Assembly (NCBI GenBank): GCA_025529335.1
Contig: JAMYHX010000302.1
Location: forward strand, 1-51,657
Direction of reading: 5' to 3'
From: Rhizopus sp. PT2906
Taxonomy: Eukaryota > Mucoromycota > Mucoromycetes > Mucorales > Rhizopodaceae
Length of the DNA: 51,657 bases
Below the pieces are notes generated by a model. It did no database searches and was not told where the DNA came from. It saw only the letters and a program-made list of their open reading frames with translations. This document shows, piece after piece, positions 21,524 through 31,362 of the stretch (position 1 is the stretch's first letter; each line of letters begins with the position of its first letter). A program made the position numbers and the translations under genes.

Positions 21524-22957
21524 CTTTTATCACCTGATGACTCCATTATGGTTATCTTGCGAAAGAAAGAAAGAAAATATAAAGTAAAATTTTCATAGAT
21601 AAAACACAACGGAGCTTAAATGCAACTGCGCTAATTCGTTCAAGTCAGGAACATCTACCAAAGAAACCAATCATCAGGAACTATAAAATTTTTTTCCCCC
21701 AACATCAAAGCTATCATTGACTTTGGGATATTTTACCTTTTAAAAATCTCAGCTTATTATGGCTCAAGGGCTCCTTTTTTTTGTAGTAAACAAGAGATTG
21801 ATCAAACACCAGTTGCTTTTACTTTTAATCAAACCGTTGTTGTTTCAAAAAATGGCTTGTTCATCAACAAATAATAATACACTCCTGTTTATTAATTTAT
21901 TGCTTGACGTGTCCTAATACAATTCCATAGTTGGCTTTTGGTCGGACTTTAGATGAAAAGTATGAATGACCATAGTTAACAATCAAATCAGAGCCTCTTC
22001 CCTCAATAAATCAAGAAAATATATCAACAAGCTTACTTCTAGATTCCTGATCGAAAGAGAGCAACGAAAGCATCATCAGTTTACCCTCCAAACAACTATT
22101 CAGACAGACTCTAACGACGATCACCAAGTGTTACATTGCTAGTGGATGGGTCATCTAAAATTTCCCTTATTCAGAAATCAAGGTGTCCACTAGGCACACC
22201 CAATGCAACATACTCTCTTTCATCCCTCCGAGATTTAGTCTGTACTCATTCCATTAGTACATTGATCACTCCATTATTCAATACAAGAAACATCCTCCTT
22301 TTATCATCTTAACACTAGATCCCCTACCATTCACGAGCGACTCCAAATTCATTTGTACTAAGGAATCATCTTAACACAGGCAATAACAATCGCCATTCAG
22401 CAATTTCTCGGTGCAGTTATCATAGAAATCTCGTCTACACTGAACCAAGATTTTCTTCCAAGAAGAGCGCCTTAGATCAAACTCACAGTCAGGAATTTCT
22501 GAGTTTCCAATTCAGCAGACGTGTTTGATAAGATTACCCTCGAGTTATTATAATGATTTATAATATAGTTTACATTCTTTTAAATCATATGACAACATTA
22601 ATTCTTCCTATAAAGCTCTCACACATCTTAGTTTGATAATGTTTAGTTCTTCTTAACAAAGAACCCAACCATCGACTTATTTAACTTTTATATAAATAAG
22701 TCGATGGCTCATATATTTTTACTATCGTTTTTGTTTAATTAAACAAATAGCTTTAACATTGCCGAGGATGGTGTAGGACATAGCGCGAGATATAAAGCAA
22801 ATTGAAGATATGAAAATACTATTTTCACTATTTATTCTCAGCAAAGCAAATCAAGATGAAATATATGCCCAGCAAGACATGAGAAACAGTGTATAATTTC
22901 ATACATGCATATATATTTTATTATCATAGAAACACACATAAGGAATATCCATATATT
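21524..22957. other. Long intergenic region with hairpin and possible decayed sequence
   Basis: 1.4 kb without an intact gene. The first 200 nt form the desaturase upstream region. Between about 21900 and 22560 composition is less AT-rich and the minus strand shows interrupted open stretches (for example SSWKKILVQCRRDFYDNC), suggesting an old decayed coding or transposon sequence of unknown type. A perfect 14-bp inverted repeat lies at 22669-22707. The final 100 nt are the 3' flank of the Rab gene. Confidence 0.4.
22669..22707. repeat. Perfect inverted repeat (14-bp arms, 11-nt loop)
   Basis: CCATCGACTTATTT at 22669-22682 is followed by an 11-nt AT-rich loop and AAATAAGTCGATGG at 22694-22707. 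It would form a stable hairpin. It stands alone, far from any coding sequence; it may be a small palindromic element or transposon scar. Confidence 0.85.
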
Positions 22958-23870
22958 TTAACAACAGCCACCACTGGGCTTTGATTCATCGGGAGATTGA
23001 GACACCAGGATGGTTTGTCCTCCGGTTGGTTTAATAGCATTATTCGATGTCTCCAATGCTTTGTTAGACACAATACGGTAGATCTCTATTTGTGATATTA
23101 GATTCTATCTTTTATATATGTATATACAAATTCATATTTGCCTGTTAAAATTCTTTGAAATGACAATTCAACATTAGTTGCATCCAATGCTGAGGTTTCA
23201 ATAAATGATAATCCATTTTCGGCTATAAAATATATACAAGTAAGTCATTGTTTTTTGATCTCGGCTCTCTTATTACATGCAAATTGTTTCGCCTCTTCAG
23301 TTGGAACAGCACGCAAATGTCTAAGATCACTCTTGTTACCAACAAGCATAATCACAATATTTGAATCGGCATGATCACGTAACTCCTTCAACCAGCGACT
23401 GACACTTTCAAAAGTAGAGTGCTTGGAAATGTCATAACAAAGTAAGGCTCCTACAGCTCCACGGTAGTATCTAACATGAAATTAGTCACCATATACTTCA
23501 AATATCAATGTATACTTACGCACTTGTAATCGCTCTATATCTTTCTTGTCCGGCTATAGATTCAATGTTAGTTGTGTAACTTTTAAAAAATAACAAAAAG
23601 GAACAAGAGATGACGAGATGTACCTGTATCCCAAATTTGAGCCTTGATGACTTTGCTGTCGACTTGAATACTACGTGTAGCAAACTCTACACCAATAGTA
23701 CTCTTTGACTCAAGATTGAACTCGTTACGTGTAAATCGTCCCAAGAGGTTCGTTTTACCAACACCCGAATCACCAATTAATACAACTATAACAGCAATCA
23801 AGGTTAACTATTGCTTAACTTTTTCTTTTTCTTTTTTACCCTTAAATAAATAGTCATAATCGTCACTCAT
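22958..23870 (-). CDS. RAB11: Rab11/Ypt3-family GTPase
   Basis: Small GTPase of recycling-endosome and post-Golgi secretory traffic. The start is MSDDYDYLFK. Nucleotide-binding motifs: P-loop GDSGVGKTN, switch I STIGVEF (the Rab11-type TIGVEFATR), WDTAGQERYRAITSAYYRG, NKSD in LVGNKSDL, and ETSA in FIETSALDATNVE. The C-terminus GGCC is a double-Cys prenylation site. Six exons; the first ends after codon 10. The last intron uses a GC donor (ACA-G/GCAAAT at 23141) with an AG acceptor; all others are GT-AG. Confidence 0.95.
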
Positions 23871-24226
23871 AATAAAAACTTATAAACCTTATATAAAGAA
23901 AAAAAGAAAAAAAAAAGGGGGGATAAAAGTTGACTTTTTGTGGCGGTCAATCAATCGGAAATGCAGGTACATTACACATTTGTTGACAAGTAATACCATG
24001 TGATAGCTTGGTATGTTTATCTACTCGTACTCTTTTTGTATAGTGAATATTGATAAGTAATGATCTTATTATCTAAGGCATGCAGTCTAAAATTCATACA
24101 ATTGGATCAGACAAAAGAAGGAAAAGGGGGAGGATCAGAATTTAATATCAGGTAATGTCATGAAAAATAAGGGGGAAGTATATAAATATCAATCAATCCT
24201 TTTGTTCTTCATTCCTTCTTTATATC
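23871..24226. other. Divergent upstream region, RAB11 / CTLH gene
   Basis: 355 nt between two divergent start codons. There is a G-run near 23918-23923 and a TATAAATATC sequence at 24180-24189, about 40 nt before the CTLH start, that may be its TATA box. Nothing else was recognised. Confidence 0.45.
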
Positions 24227-25068
24227 ATGGATCTTGACTGTAACTTACTTGTACTTGATTATCTTGTTCATCATTGCTATGGAAAGACAGCAAAGGCATT
24301 TATAGAGAATATAAAAACATTGGATCAATTTGCCTATCTTCCTTCACAGACAAAACATTGTAAACTAAATGGATATTCTATCATTGATCTTATTAACGCT
24401 TGTTTGATAGCAGAAATACTAGAAAGAGGTTATATATACATATATATAAACAGAGTGCAGTAATATTATTAACATTATATATAGTAAACATCGAATGGGG
24501 ACTACTTGATGCAAGAAAAAGCAAGTAAGAATAGATCACGTCTCGTTCTTTTTTAAAACTCTTTTTACATGTAGCAATAAAAGACTCTATTGAACAAGGT
24601 GAAATACATCGTGCACTCAAAGTCATTAAAGATCATTTTCCTGCTCTATTAGAGCACGATGAACTGCAACACATTTCATTTAGACTAAGATGCCAGCATT
24701 TTATCGAAATCATTCGCTCTGGTTCAGAAATGGAAGCCATTCTATATGCGCAAAAGTATCTCAAACCGGTCAGACATGAGTTTAAAGAACAAGTTAGAGA
24801 AGTAACCTCCTTGATCGCCTATTCAGATCCATTCCAGTCTCAATCCAAACATTTGATGTCACAGCAACGAAGAGATAAACTAGCTTACGAAGTCAATTGT
24901 GCCATCTTGGGTATATAAGAAGCTTACAGAAGCAATGTAAAAAACTAACCCAAAATAGATTTGCATTGCCTTTCTGACGAGTCTACAATTGAAAAAATAC
25001 AACGACAGTATGCAGTCGTGACAGATGAACTGGAAAGAATAGATATAAAAGAAAAAAAGAGTGCATAA
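24227..25068 (+). CDS. LisH-CTLH-CRA protein (GID/CTLH ubiquitin ligase subunit, Gid8-like)
   Basis: Scaffold-type subunit of the GID/CTLH E3 complex by domain layout. Exons 24227-24428, 24575-24910 and 24959-25068 give 215 aa. The LisH motif is at the N-terminus (LVLDYLVHHCYGKTAKAF). A CTLH region follows (ILERAIKDSIEQGEIHRAL, then HFPALLEHDELQHISFRLRC and FIEIIRSG). The CRA domain contains YAQKYLKPVRHEFKEQV. No SPRY domain is present, so Gid8/TWA1 fits better than RanBP9/Gid1. I skip the short open stretch between 24485 and 24525 because direct splicing keeps the CTLH helix intact. Confidence 0.85.
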
Positions 25069-25234
25069 TGCTATCTTTGACTCTTCTCTCTTTTTGTCGC
25101 TCATTTCCTCTTTTCAATATACCTTCTTTTAAATAAATACAATGCTTCAAAAATACTTTACACTTCCACACAAGTTCTACTTTGTCCTTTTGTTTATTGT
25201 GGCTGCTTTACATTAAAGAAAAAACTAAACAAGT

Positions 25235-25618
25235 TTAGATATCCTTGACATCGAGAGCTACATGAAGTTGTCAGTAAAAAAGATTGTTTATATAGTTTTT
25301 TTTTTCCTTACCAGGAGGAAGAGATTGCTTAAGCTTGTTGGCCTTGGACTTGTCCTTGACAACAAGAGTGTAGAGGTAGCGAGAGCATCTAACCTTGAAC
25401 TTGACAGAGTCAGCGTTCTTCTTGATGCGAGCGGCTATACATGTAAAAAGAAATATTTAGTTTAATGAAGTCTAACATGATGATCTCAATTACACTTGGC
25501 GTCCTTTCTGCGGGCAATTTCAAGAAATTCTTTGATATCCTTAATCTGCTTAGGCTATAGACATACATGAGTTAGTCTCATTCATTCATCCATCCATTAT
25601 CAATATCCATCTTACCAT
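25235..25618 (-). CDS. RPL38: 60S ribosomal protein eL38
   Basis: Small protein of the large ribosomal subunit. It reads M / PKQIKDIKEFLEIARRKDAK / S-ARIKKNADSVKFKVRCSRYLY / ALDVKDI, close to the usual length of about 70 aa. The first exon contains only the ATG (25616-25618), followed immediately by a GTAAGA donor; exon 2 starts at 25554. The last exon encodes only the final seven residues and the stop. Introns right after the start codon are common in ribosomal protein genes. Confidence 0.95.
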
Positions 25619-26730
25619 CGCGCTACGAGTTTATGCGAAAAGAGAAGGAACTGGATGGTTCCCGTAGATGTGTACTTCTTTTGCTCTCGCGCCCCCCTCA
25701 CTTTCTGCTGCTTGCTCTCACTACCCTCCTTTTTACTGATCACAGCTTGTAAAGGGTAATTGTTCCGGGCCGGATTATATTGTGAATGAAAACCCGTGCA
25801 TCTCTTGTACAGTGCCTTTCATTAAGTAGTGTTGTCCGGTCCGAAAAACATGTCATCCAATCAGAAATACAATGTCGTTCTACAACCTCATAACGATATG
25901 CGAAAGAATTACGCATGGTCGAGAAGTCAGAGCGTGCAGTTATTAAGATGCCTTGAAGAGTCAATAAAATTTTCTTTAAGTGAAAAGAAAATCACGTAGA
26001 AAAAAATATTTCAGGCATAAGCTCCTTTCAAGTAATAATAAATGGACGTAGGCTTTATGCAGTGTCTATGACCAGGAGAGCATGAAAATGAGTCAAGCGA
26101 CACTTTTAATGTTACTTTGTTTTCTTTTCAGCAAACGAAGAGTGTTTATTATAAACGTTATTTAATCAACTTTTGACTGCAGTTCTTTCTGCTTCAGTCC
26201 GTAAGCCCCATTGCTGTCAAAACTCGAAATTATATCTCTTAAGAAAGTATGTAAAAGAAGCAAATACGTTTTTATTTTTCATTTACATTATTATTACATG
26301 TCGAGTCAGTTACTATCAAACGCCGTCAATTGCCATAAAGCTGAATCGGTGTTAGCGAATCTGCTCATTCTCTCTTCGGTTCTCTTATAGATCTTTTTCA
26401 GTGGATATCTGAAAAAGATTGTGAAAGAACCACGCTTTTCTTTACATAAAGTAAAGAAAAGAAGTAAAGAACTCCCATTATTATCAACAGGGGGAGGCTT
26501 TATAGTCTTTTTTCAGTCCAACCACCGACTATATGAACAGTTAATTTTGACCAATAAAACAAGCGGATAGCGTGTAAAGTGACTGTGCAATTTGGCTGAC
26601 CCTCGTTCAGCGCAACTGGAAAAAAAAATTGACCATTTTATAATACAAATGTACAGCAAATTCAGATAACTGTAAAAATAATGCAGACAAAATATAAAAA
26701 AAGCATGTTATGGTAGACGAAGAATAGGCC
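25619..26730. other. Intergenic region with hairpins and possible transposon scar
   Basis: 1.1 kb without a gene. The first part is the upstream region of RPL38. Near 25815 the string GTACAGTGCC, followed by TTGTCCGGTCC, resembles the end of Tc1-like elements such as the one ending at 13952, and may be a lone terminal repeat. Two adjacent hairpins sit at 26378-26461. The reading frame at 26173-26355 has no support. Confidence 0.45.
26378..26461. repeat. Two adjacent hairpins
   Basis: Hairpin 1: ATCTTTTTCAG (26391-26401), 7-nt loop, CTGAAAAAGAT (26409-26419), with outer pairs GGTTCT/AGAACC extending it to 26378-26431. Hairpin 2: CTTTTCTTTA (26435-26444), 7-nt spacer, TAAAGAAAAG (26452-26461). 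Both arm pairs are perfect. Function unknown. Confidence 0.8.
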
Positions 26731-27081
26731 AACACTACATGCACCAGAAAATAGGCTAATGCTACGGATGCTTTCTTGGGGCATTATATGTGGTGTTACT
26801 GTATAATTTCAAATTACCAAATTTTCTGCCTAACCTAAGGCTGCTCAGTTCACTCTCTCTGGCATAAGATGTGAATTACACGTGTTCTTGCATCTTTGTT
26901 GATTAACTGACAACATAAAACTAGAATAAATAACCACATTTCTTTTTTATTTCTTTCTTCTTGAAAAGAAACAAATCAATATGGTAAAGAGCTTTGTTGG
27001 ATAGCACCATAGGTAATGGGTAGAGGTAGTGCCTGTAGTATTAGTCTAACTTCTGGTGCATTTTCTGGTGCATGTAGTGTT
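26731..27081. mobile_element. 351-bp non-autonomous element (MITE-like) with 22-bp terminal inverted repeats
   Basis: The ends are perfect inverted repeats: AACACTACATGCACCAGAAA-AT at 26731-26752 and its reverse complement at 27060-27081. The interior has no reading frame. A diverged copy lies inverted at about 45048-45350, sharing the segments around GTTCACTC, TTTGTTGAT, TTCTTGAAAAGAAACAAA, GGTAATGAGTAGAGGTAG and GTAGTATTGGTCTAA. No clear target duplication is visible. Confidence 0.75.
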
Positions 27082-27095
27082 TTCCTGAAGAATAT

Positions 27096-27725
27096 ATGAT
27101 ATTGGAAATTTTTGAAATAATGCTCAATAAAGTTGCATTTGGTGACTGCAAAAATAAAACAACGGAGGTCAACTATTTGAATTATTGGAAGACTGTGCTT
27201 GCTGCTGCTTTTCGCGGCACAGAAATCAAGTTAAGAATCGGAAAAAGTACCTCAGCATCGACCAAATTCGGCCGAATGATCAACGAAATAGAATATGGGG
27301 AAACCTCCACGTATATTTCTGGTAGAAAAATCGATATGATTGTCGAAATAAAATCAATCAATACAAAAAACATGCCAATAACAATAGAATTATCGAATGC
27401 GGAATTCAAGAAAATGGATGTAGACGATGATTCTATTATAATCCAACAAAACAAGAACATCCGCACCAGCAAGAGTATACTATCAAGTGTCTTTACCTTG
27501 AATTCTGGTGAACCAGTAATCGGTTTGGATTTTGTCGGCCTCTCTGGTTATTTGTTCAGTGCGCAATATCTTGAAAGCGCCGTCTTTATAATCAGAGAAG
27601 CCGGCGTTTACCTACCTGGCGGTACAATAGGTTTCAATGAATTCATTGATGAAAGTGAAGACGTGCTGGCGCTGATATTTGAATACGGGAATTATATTGC
27701 AAAGCAATATATGATTAATGTGTAG
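27096..27725 (+). CDS. Lineage-specific protein with D...ExK-like core, probably 5'-truncated
   Basis: 209-aa single open frame whose ATG lies 14 nt after the end of the 351-bp element. I do not know its function. The core reads SGRKIDMIVEIK, then ITIELSNAEFKK, then IQQNKNIRTSKSIL and GLDFVGLSGYLFS. The Asp of KID followed by E-F-K resembles the PD-(D/E)XK nuclease core, though this is inference. It appears related to the 490-aa gene at 45732-47359 (KLDILFK ... ELGSCEVGKH ... RDMLAVQIRS) but lacks that gene's N-terminal half. Truncation by the inserted element is likely, so it may be a pseudogene. Confidence 0.5.
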   Translation: MILEIFEIMLNKVAFGDCKNKTTEVNYLNYWKTVLAAAFRGTEIKLRIGKSTSASTKFGRMINEIEYGETSTYISGRKIDMIVEIKSINTKNMPITIELSNAEFKKMDVDDDSIIIQQNKNIRTSKSILSSVFTLNSGEPVIGLDFVGLSGYLFSAQYLESAVFIIREAGVYLPGGTIGFNEFIDESEDVLALIFEYGNYIAKQYMINV

Positions 27726-27856
27726 CAAGTTGGTTTGGTATAAATATCAAGCGATTTATATTGACAAACAACAAAGGAACGCATAGGGGTGCTTATGGTT
27801 ATTCTGACCTTGTTTAGCATTTCATATCTTGCAGCACTAATCTTCTGGTGAAGAAA

Positions 27857-27908
27857 AAAGGGCCATTGATTTTGTGTCATGGTCACTTAAAATGACTGTT
27901 GGCCCTTT
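27857..27908. repeat. Hairpin with 9-bp arms, 3' of the truncated family gene
   Basis: AAAGGGCCA at 27857-27865 pairs with TGGCCCTTT at 27900-27908; the enclosed sequence has a further short pairing (GTCAT/ATGAC). It lies about 130 nt after the stop codon and could act in 3' end formation or be a transposon scar. Confidence 0.55.
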
Positions 27909-28259
27909 GATTGTAGTACGATACATATTCGCATTAATTTAATGATATAAAGAATCTACTCTGCAAGCCATCGGTTTAGCTGTCTTTTTTTTTTTTTATA
28001 AATAAGTACAAGCATAAGGCAAGAGGAGGCTTAGCCAACCATATTGTATATCTTTTTCCATTAGAATAATTTGAAATTCATGAAATAGAACGGGAGTGAT
28101 ACACAGCCTCTCAAGACCAAGAAAAAAATATGAAAATAGATCTATTCCCTATATACCAAAACATCTGACTTAAGCGTTAAGCGAGTTTGCCAAGAAGAGA
28201 ACAATAAGCAAACTGTACAACGGCAAGCTCAAATAAGTTATCCTAATTTTCTTCTTTCC

Positions 28260-28520
28260 AGCTTTCCCTCCTCAACAACACTTGTACCATTTGTACAAAG
28301 AATGGGCTTCGAAATTGCCAATTATATGCTTTGAAATTTATCGAGGATTTTTACGTCTTGGAAGCTATGGATACCATCGCCTTTCTTCACAAGTCATAAA
28401 GACATCAAGAATAATGACATTGAAAAAAACTTATCAATTGCTTGGAAAAGGCAAAGGTAAAACATTTGGCTTCTATACTATATTTATCAGAAATTATTCG
28501 CGCACATTGCAAGATCAATA
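28260..28520 (+). pseudogene. Decayed coding sequence of unknown family
   Basis: The plus strand can be read as NNTCTICTKNGLRNCQLYAL followed by KFIEDFYVLEAMDTIAFLHK with stops and frame changes afterwards (LINCLEKAKVKHL..). The amino-acid composition looks protein-derived, with a Cys-rich start and an amphipathic helix. It is probably a fragment of the accessory gene family in this island. No intact frame remains. Confidence 0.35.
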
Positions 28521-28600
28521 ACAATTAAACACTTTATGTCATTTTTATTATTTAAAAAGACAACATGTAATAATATATAAAATGAGCATGATACTTTTGA

Positions 28601-28680
28601 GAAAAGATAAATGTGGTCAAGACTTTATACAAAATAAAAAGTTGTTAGAGAATTTGTTTAAATAGTCTAATCTTGACTTC
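28601..28680. repeat. Dispersed repeat, copy 2 (first copy at 12101-12180)
   Basis: Begins GAAAAGATAAATGTGGTCAA and ends AGTCTAATCTTGACTTC, in the same orientation as copy 1. Similarity drops outside these limits. Confidence 0.7.
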
Positions 28681-29267
28681 TTTATTTCTCTTATAAACTC
28701 TCTCTTAATTTAAGTGCTTAATATCTATCTAATAACTGATTTACTAATCATTTCTTTATTCATGCGTTTGCTTCTGATGGGCTCTCTTTTTTATTATTTG
28801 TGTGAATAAAGCGTACTATATTTATCCGTAGAGTATGTGCCGGACATTGAAACAAGCAATCAACGATAATAACCTTTAGCAAATCAAGGGTTCACGAAGC
28901 CTTGCATTAAACTTTCTTCCGCCTCAGCTAAAGCAGGCAGAAGAACCTTCATCAACGTAATTCAAAAAGAGTAAATTATGCTCCTCTCTCCAAGAACACA
29001 ATCTTGGCTTTTGCGAAAATGCTTTTAGGATGAACATTGTATCCAATTGCCTAGTTGTAATAAAGCCTTTTACTGAAAAAAAAAAAAAAAAAATTCTTTT
29101 TTTGAATCAAACTAAACTCGAAAAGGCAATCAAAATTCCTCCTACTCTGACACCAAAAAGCGTAGTTTAAGGGGGGAAGAAGATAAAGGTAATAAGGAGA
29201 ATAACAATAGAATGATTATGTATTAAAAAATAAAGAAAAGAGATAAATTAACAAAAAAAAAAAGCTA

Positions 29268-31362
29268 CTAAATAGACCATTCAAGAATATCACGTAGCAT
29301 GATGATAATTTTATCTTCATTTGCTTGACAGACATCTATAAATAATAAGGTTAAGCCATTTGAAAGCATGTCATTCTTATTATATTACCTTCCACTGTAT
29401 AATATTCGCCTACACCTGAGATTCCTTCCTTCTTCATAAACTCAAAGACATTAGCAATCTTATCCTCCTCTGATTCATGATCTGATAGCAATATCTGTTG
29501 ACCACTAAGCTCTTGCAGCAGTTCAGCTAAAATGTCGTCCCTCCTAATTTCTTTTAAACTGGATATATTAGCATCAGGGCAAATCGTATTGACCCATTCG
29601 ATAAATTCTGGTTGGTTCCATGATTTGGCATCTTGCTCAATACCCTCATCTTCTTCTTCATCTGTTTCATTAGGTTCAATAGAAGAAGGAGGAGCAGTTG
29701 GCTGTAGGTCACTATCAAAGCCAGAATCTTGATTGACAGACGATTCCTGTTCTGTGATAAATGAAGGCTCGTAAGCTAATTTAGTTGGCTTATACAGCAA
29801 GACAGAAGGTGGTCTAGGTCGCATACGGCGCGCGACTTCCAATGATACTGTAGGTATAACCCGAGAACTGAGAACAGGGGCAGAAAGGTCCCTCGAAATG
29901 GTGGCCTTCATAAGGCTTGTCATCCATGCCCTCATACTGCTTTCTTCATCTGTATAAAAGTAAAATGTACGTTCTTCTTCATGCTGAGCCTTGAATGAGT
30001 ATTTGCCAGGCTGTATCGATTCATCAGGGATAACACGATATCCTCGTAAGTTGATGATTCCTTTCATACGAACATCCTTATTTAAACGATTAGATCAAAA
30101 TAAACTGTGTCATGCTGTATTATTTACTTTGGGACTCTTGAAATAAAAGAGATTTGGGCCCTTCAGTACAAACCAACGCTTATTCCATTTCTTGTATCGA
30201 CATCCTTGTTTATGCAGCCATCCTTCCATATCTGGAGTTATTGTTTCCTCTGTCGGTGTTGAATACATATGATGATCCATAGGCAAGACCGTGGGTTGAC
30301 TGGCTGCAAACGACAGATGACTACGAATATTAGAAAAATAAGCAATCATTATAAAAGAGAAAAAGAAAGAAAGAATAAAGAAAAGGTTACTTTAAACCAT
30401 TCATTGGATGCACATGATCTTCCTACAAAAATAAAGGGGGAACAATAAAGAAGTAATGAAAACAAATTGCAGGGAGTTAATAACCAATTATTGTCTATAA
30501 AAGGGGGGAAATTTCATGATTTACTTTACTCTGTTTTTATTACTTGGCATTATCGCATAATCTAATAAATATATAACTAACCATGAGCCGTGTGTGTGTG
30601 TGTGTGTGTGTGAGTTATTTAACTTACCTCCTCCTTCTTCTCGTCTCTTTAACATAAAACTACTGTTATCACTCGTCATTGACTGAGAACTAGGAAATTT
30701 ATATGAAGGATAACACTCTTCTCGAAGTACGCTGATAGCTGCATGAAGTTTAAATCGTTTTCCAAAGGTGGGCACGTCTAATTCTTTTAATGAATTCATG
30801 TTTAATTCTATCAAGATATCTCCTGTTATTTCTTGATCTATCCAAAAGGTGAGTTAAAGGCTTGTATTTCCTAGTATTTTTACCTTTGAAATGAGCGGCT
30901 ATACTTCCAAAGTCGATGGCATTTAACCAAATTTCAACTTGATCTATATTCCAATATTCTGGTAATATTGACTTTAATGAAGGATGAGATAATGACTGAA
31001 TGACTGATCTTTTTAATTGTGTAGTCGAGACTGGTAGATTGTTGTTATTATTATTATTATCTGATGAGCTTTTGATTGATCTTGTGTTGGATGAACTTGA
31101 AGGAGTAGGAAGATTATTGTCATGACATGACACATAGTTCACTGGGAATAGGCCAACTTCACCTCTTACATTTTGGCCCTAATATATAAAAATGAGTCAT
31201 AAGTTTTCTTCTACCGTAAGTCCTTACCTTCCACCAACCATCGTTAAATCCATCGTCTTTTTGGAGGACAATGATAGGCTCACCAATATAGAAATTTAAT
31301 TCGTCGTCATTTTCGGCTTCGAAATTATGAATAGCATAGACTGTTTCAGAGGCAGTCATCAT
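29268..31362 (-). CDS. Boi-like polarity adaptor: SH3-SAM-PH plus C-terminal CH-like segment
   Basis: Adaptor of the Boi1/Boi2/Pob1 type, which links Cdc42 signalling and exocytosis at growth sites. Domains in order: SH3 at the N-terminus (VYAIHNFEAENDDELNFYIG, then DGWWKGQNVRGEVGLFP); a Ser/Asn-rich linker; SAM (YWNIDQVEIWLNAIDFGSIA, then LKELDVPTFGKRFKLHAAIS); PH (MEGWLHKQGCRYKKWNKRWF, then YSFKAQHEEERTFYFYTD). After an acidic linker a C-terminal segment has WNQPEFIEWVNTICPD, then FEFMKKEGISGVGEYYTVED and MLRDILEW, which resembles a calponin-homology fold. That last point is inference. About seven exons; the final one encodes VCQANEDKIIIMLRDILEWSI. Confidence 0.88.

Larger units (their letters stand above)
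27726..29267. other. Gene-poor stretch with remnants
   Basis: Contains a hairpin (27857-27908), a decayed coding sequence (about 28260-28520), the second copy of a dispersed repeat (28601-28680) and an 18-nt poly(A) run at 29076-29093. No intact gene is visible. The last 200 nt are the 3' flank of the Boi-like gene. Confidence 0.5.

Noticed and set aside
24485..24525. Possible extra exon in the CTLH gene (GDYLMQEKA)
   Set aside because: No acceptor allows this frame without a stop; direct splicing 24428 to 24575 keeps phase and the CTLH helix.
25815..25860. Solo Tc1 terminal repeat (GTACAGTGCC ... TTGTCCGG)
   Set aside because: Suggestive, but no matching opposite end or transposase nearby; kept only as a remark in the intergenic entry.
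30590..30612. TG dinucleotide run as a telomere- or recombination-related signal
   Set aside because: It lies inside an intron of the Boi-like gene and is an ordinary microsatellite.
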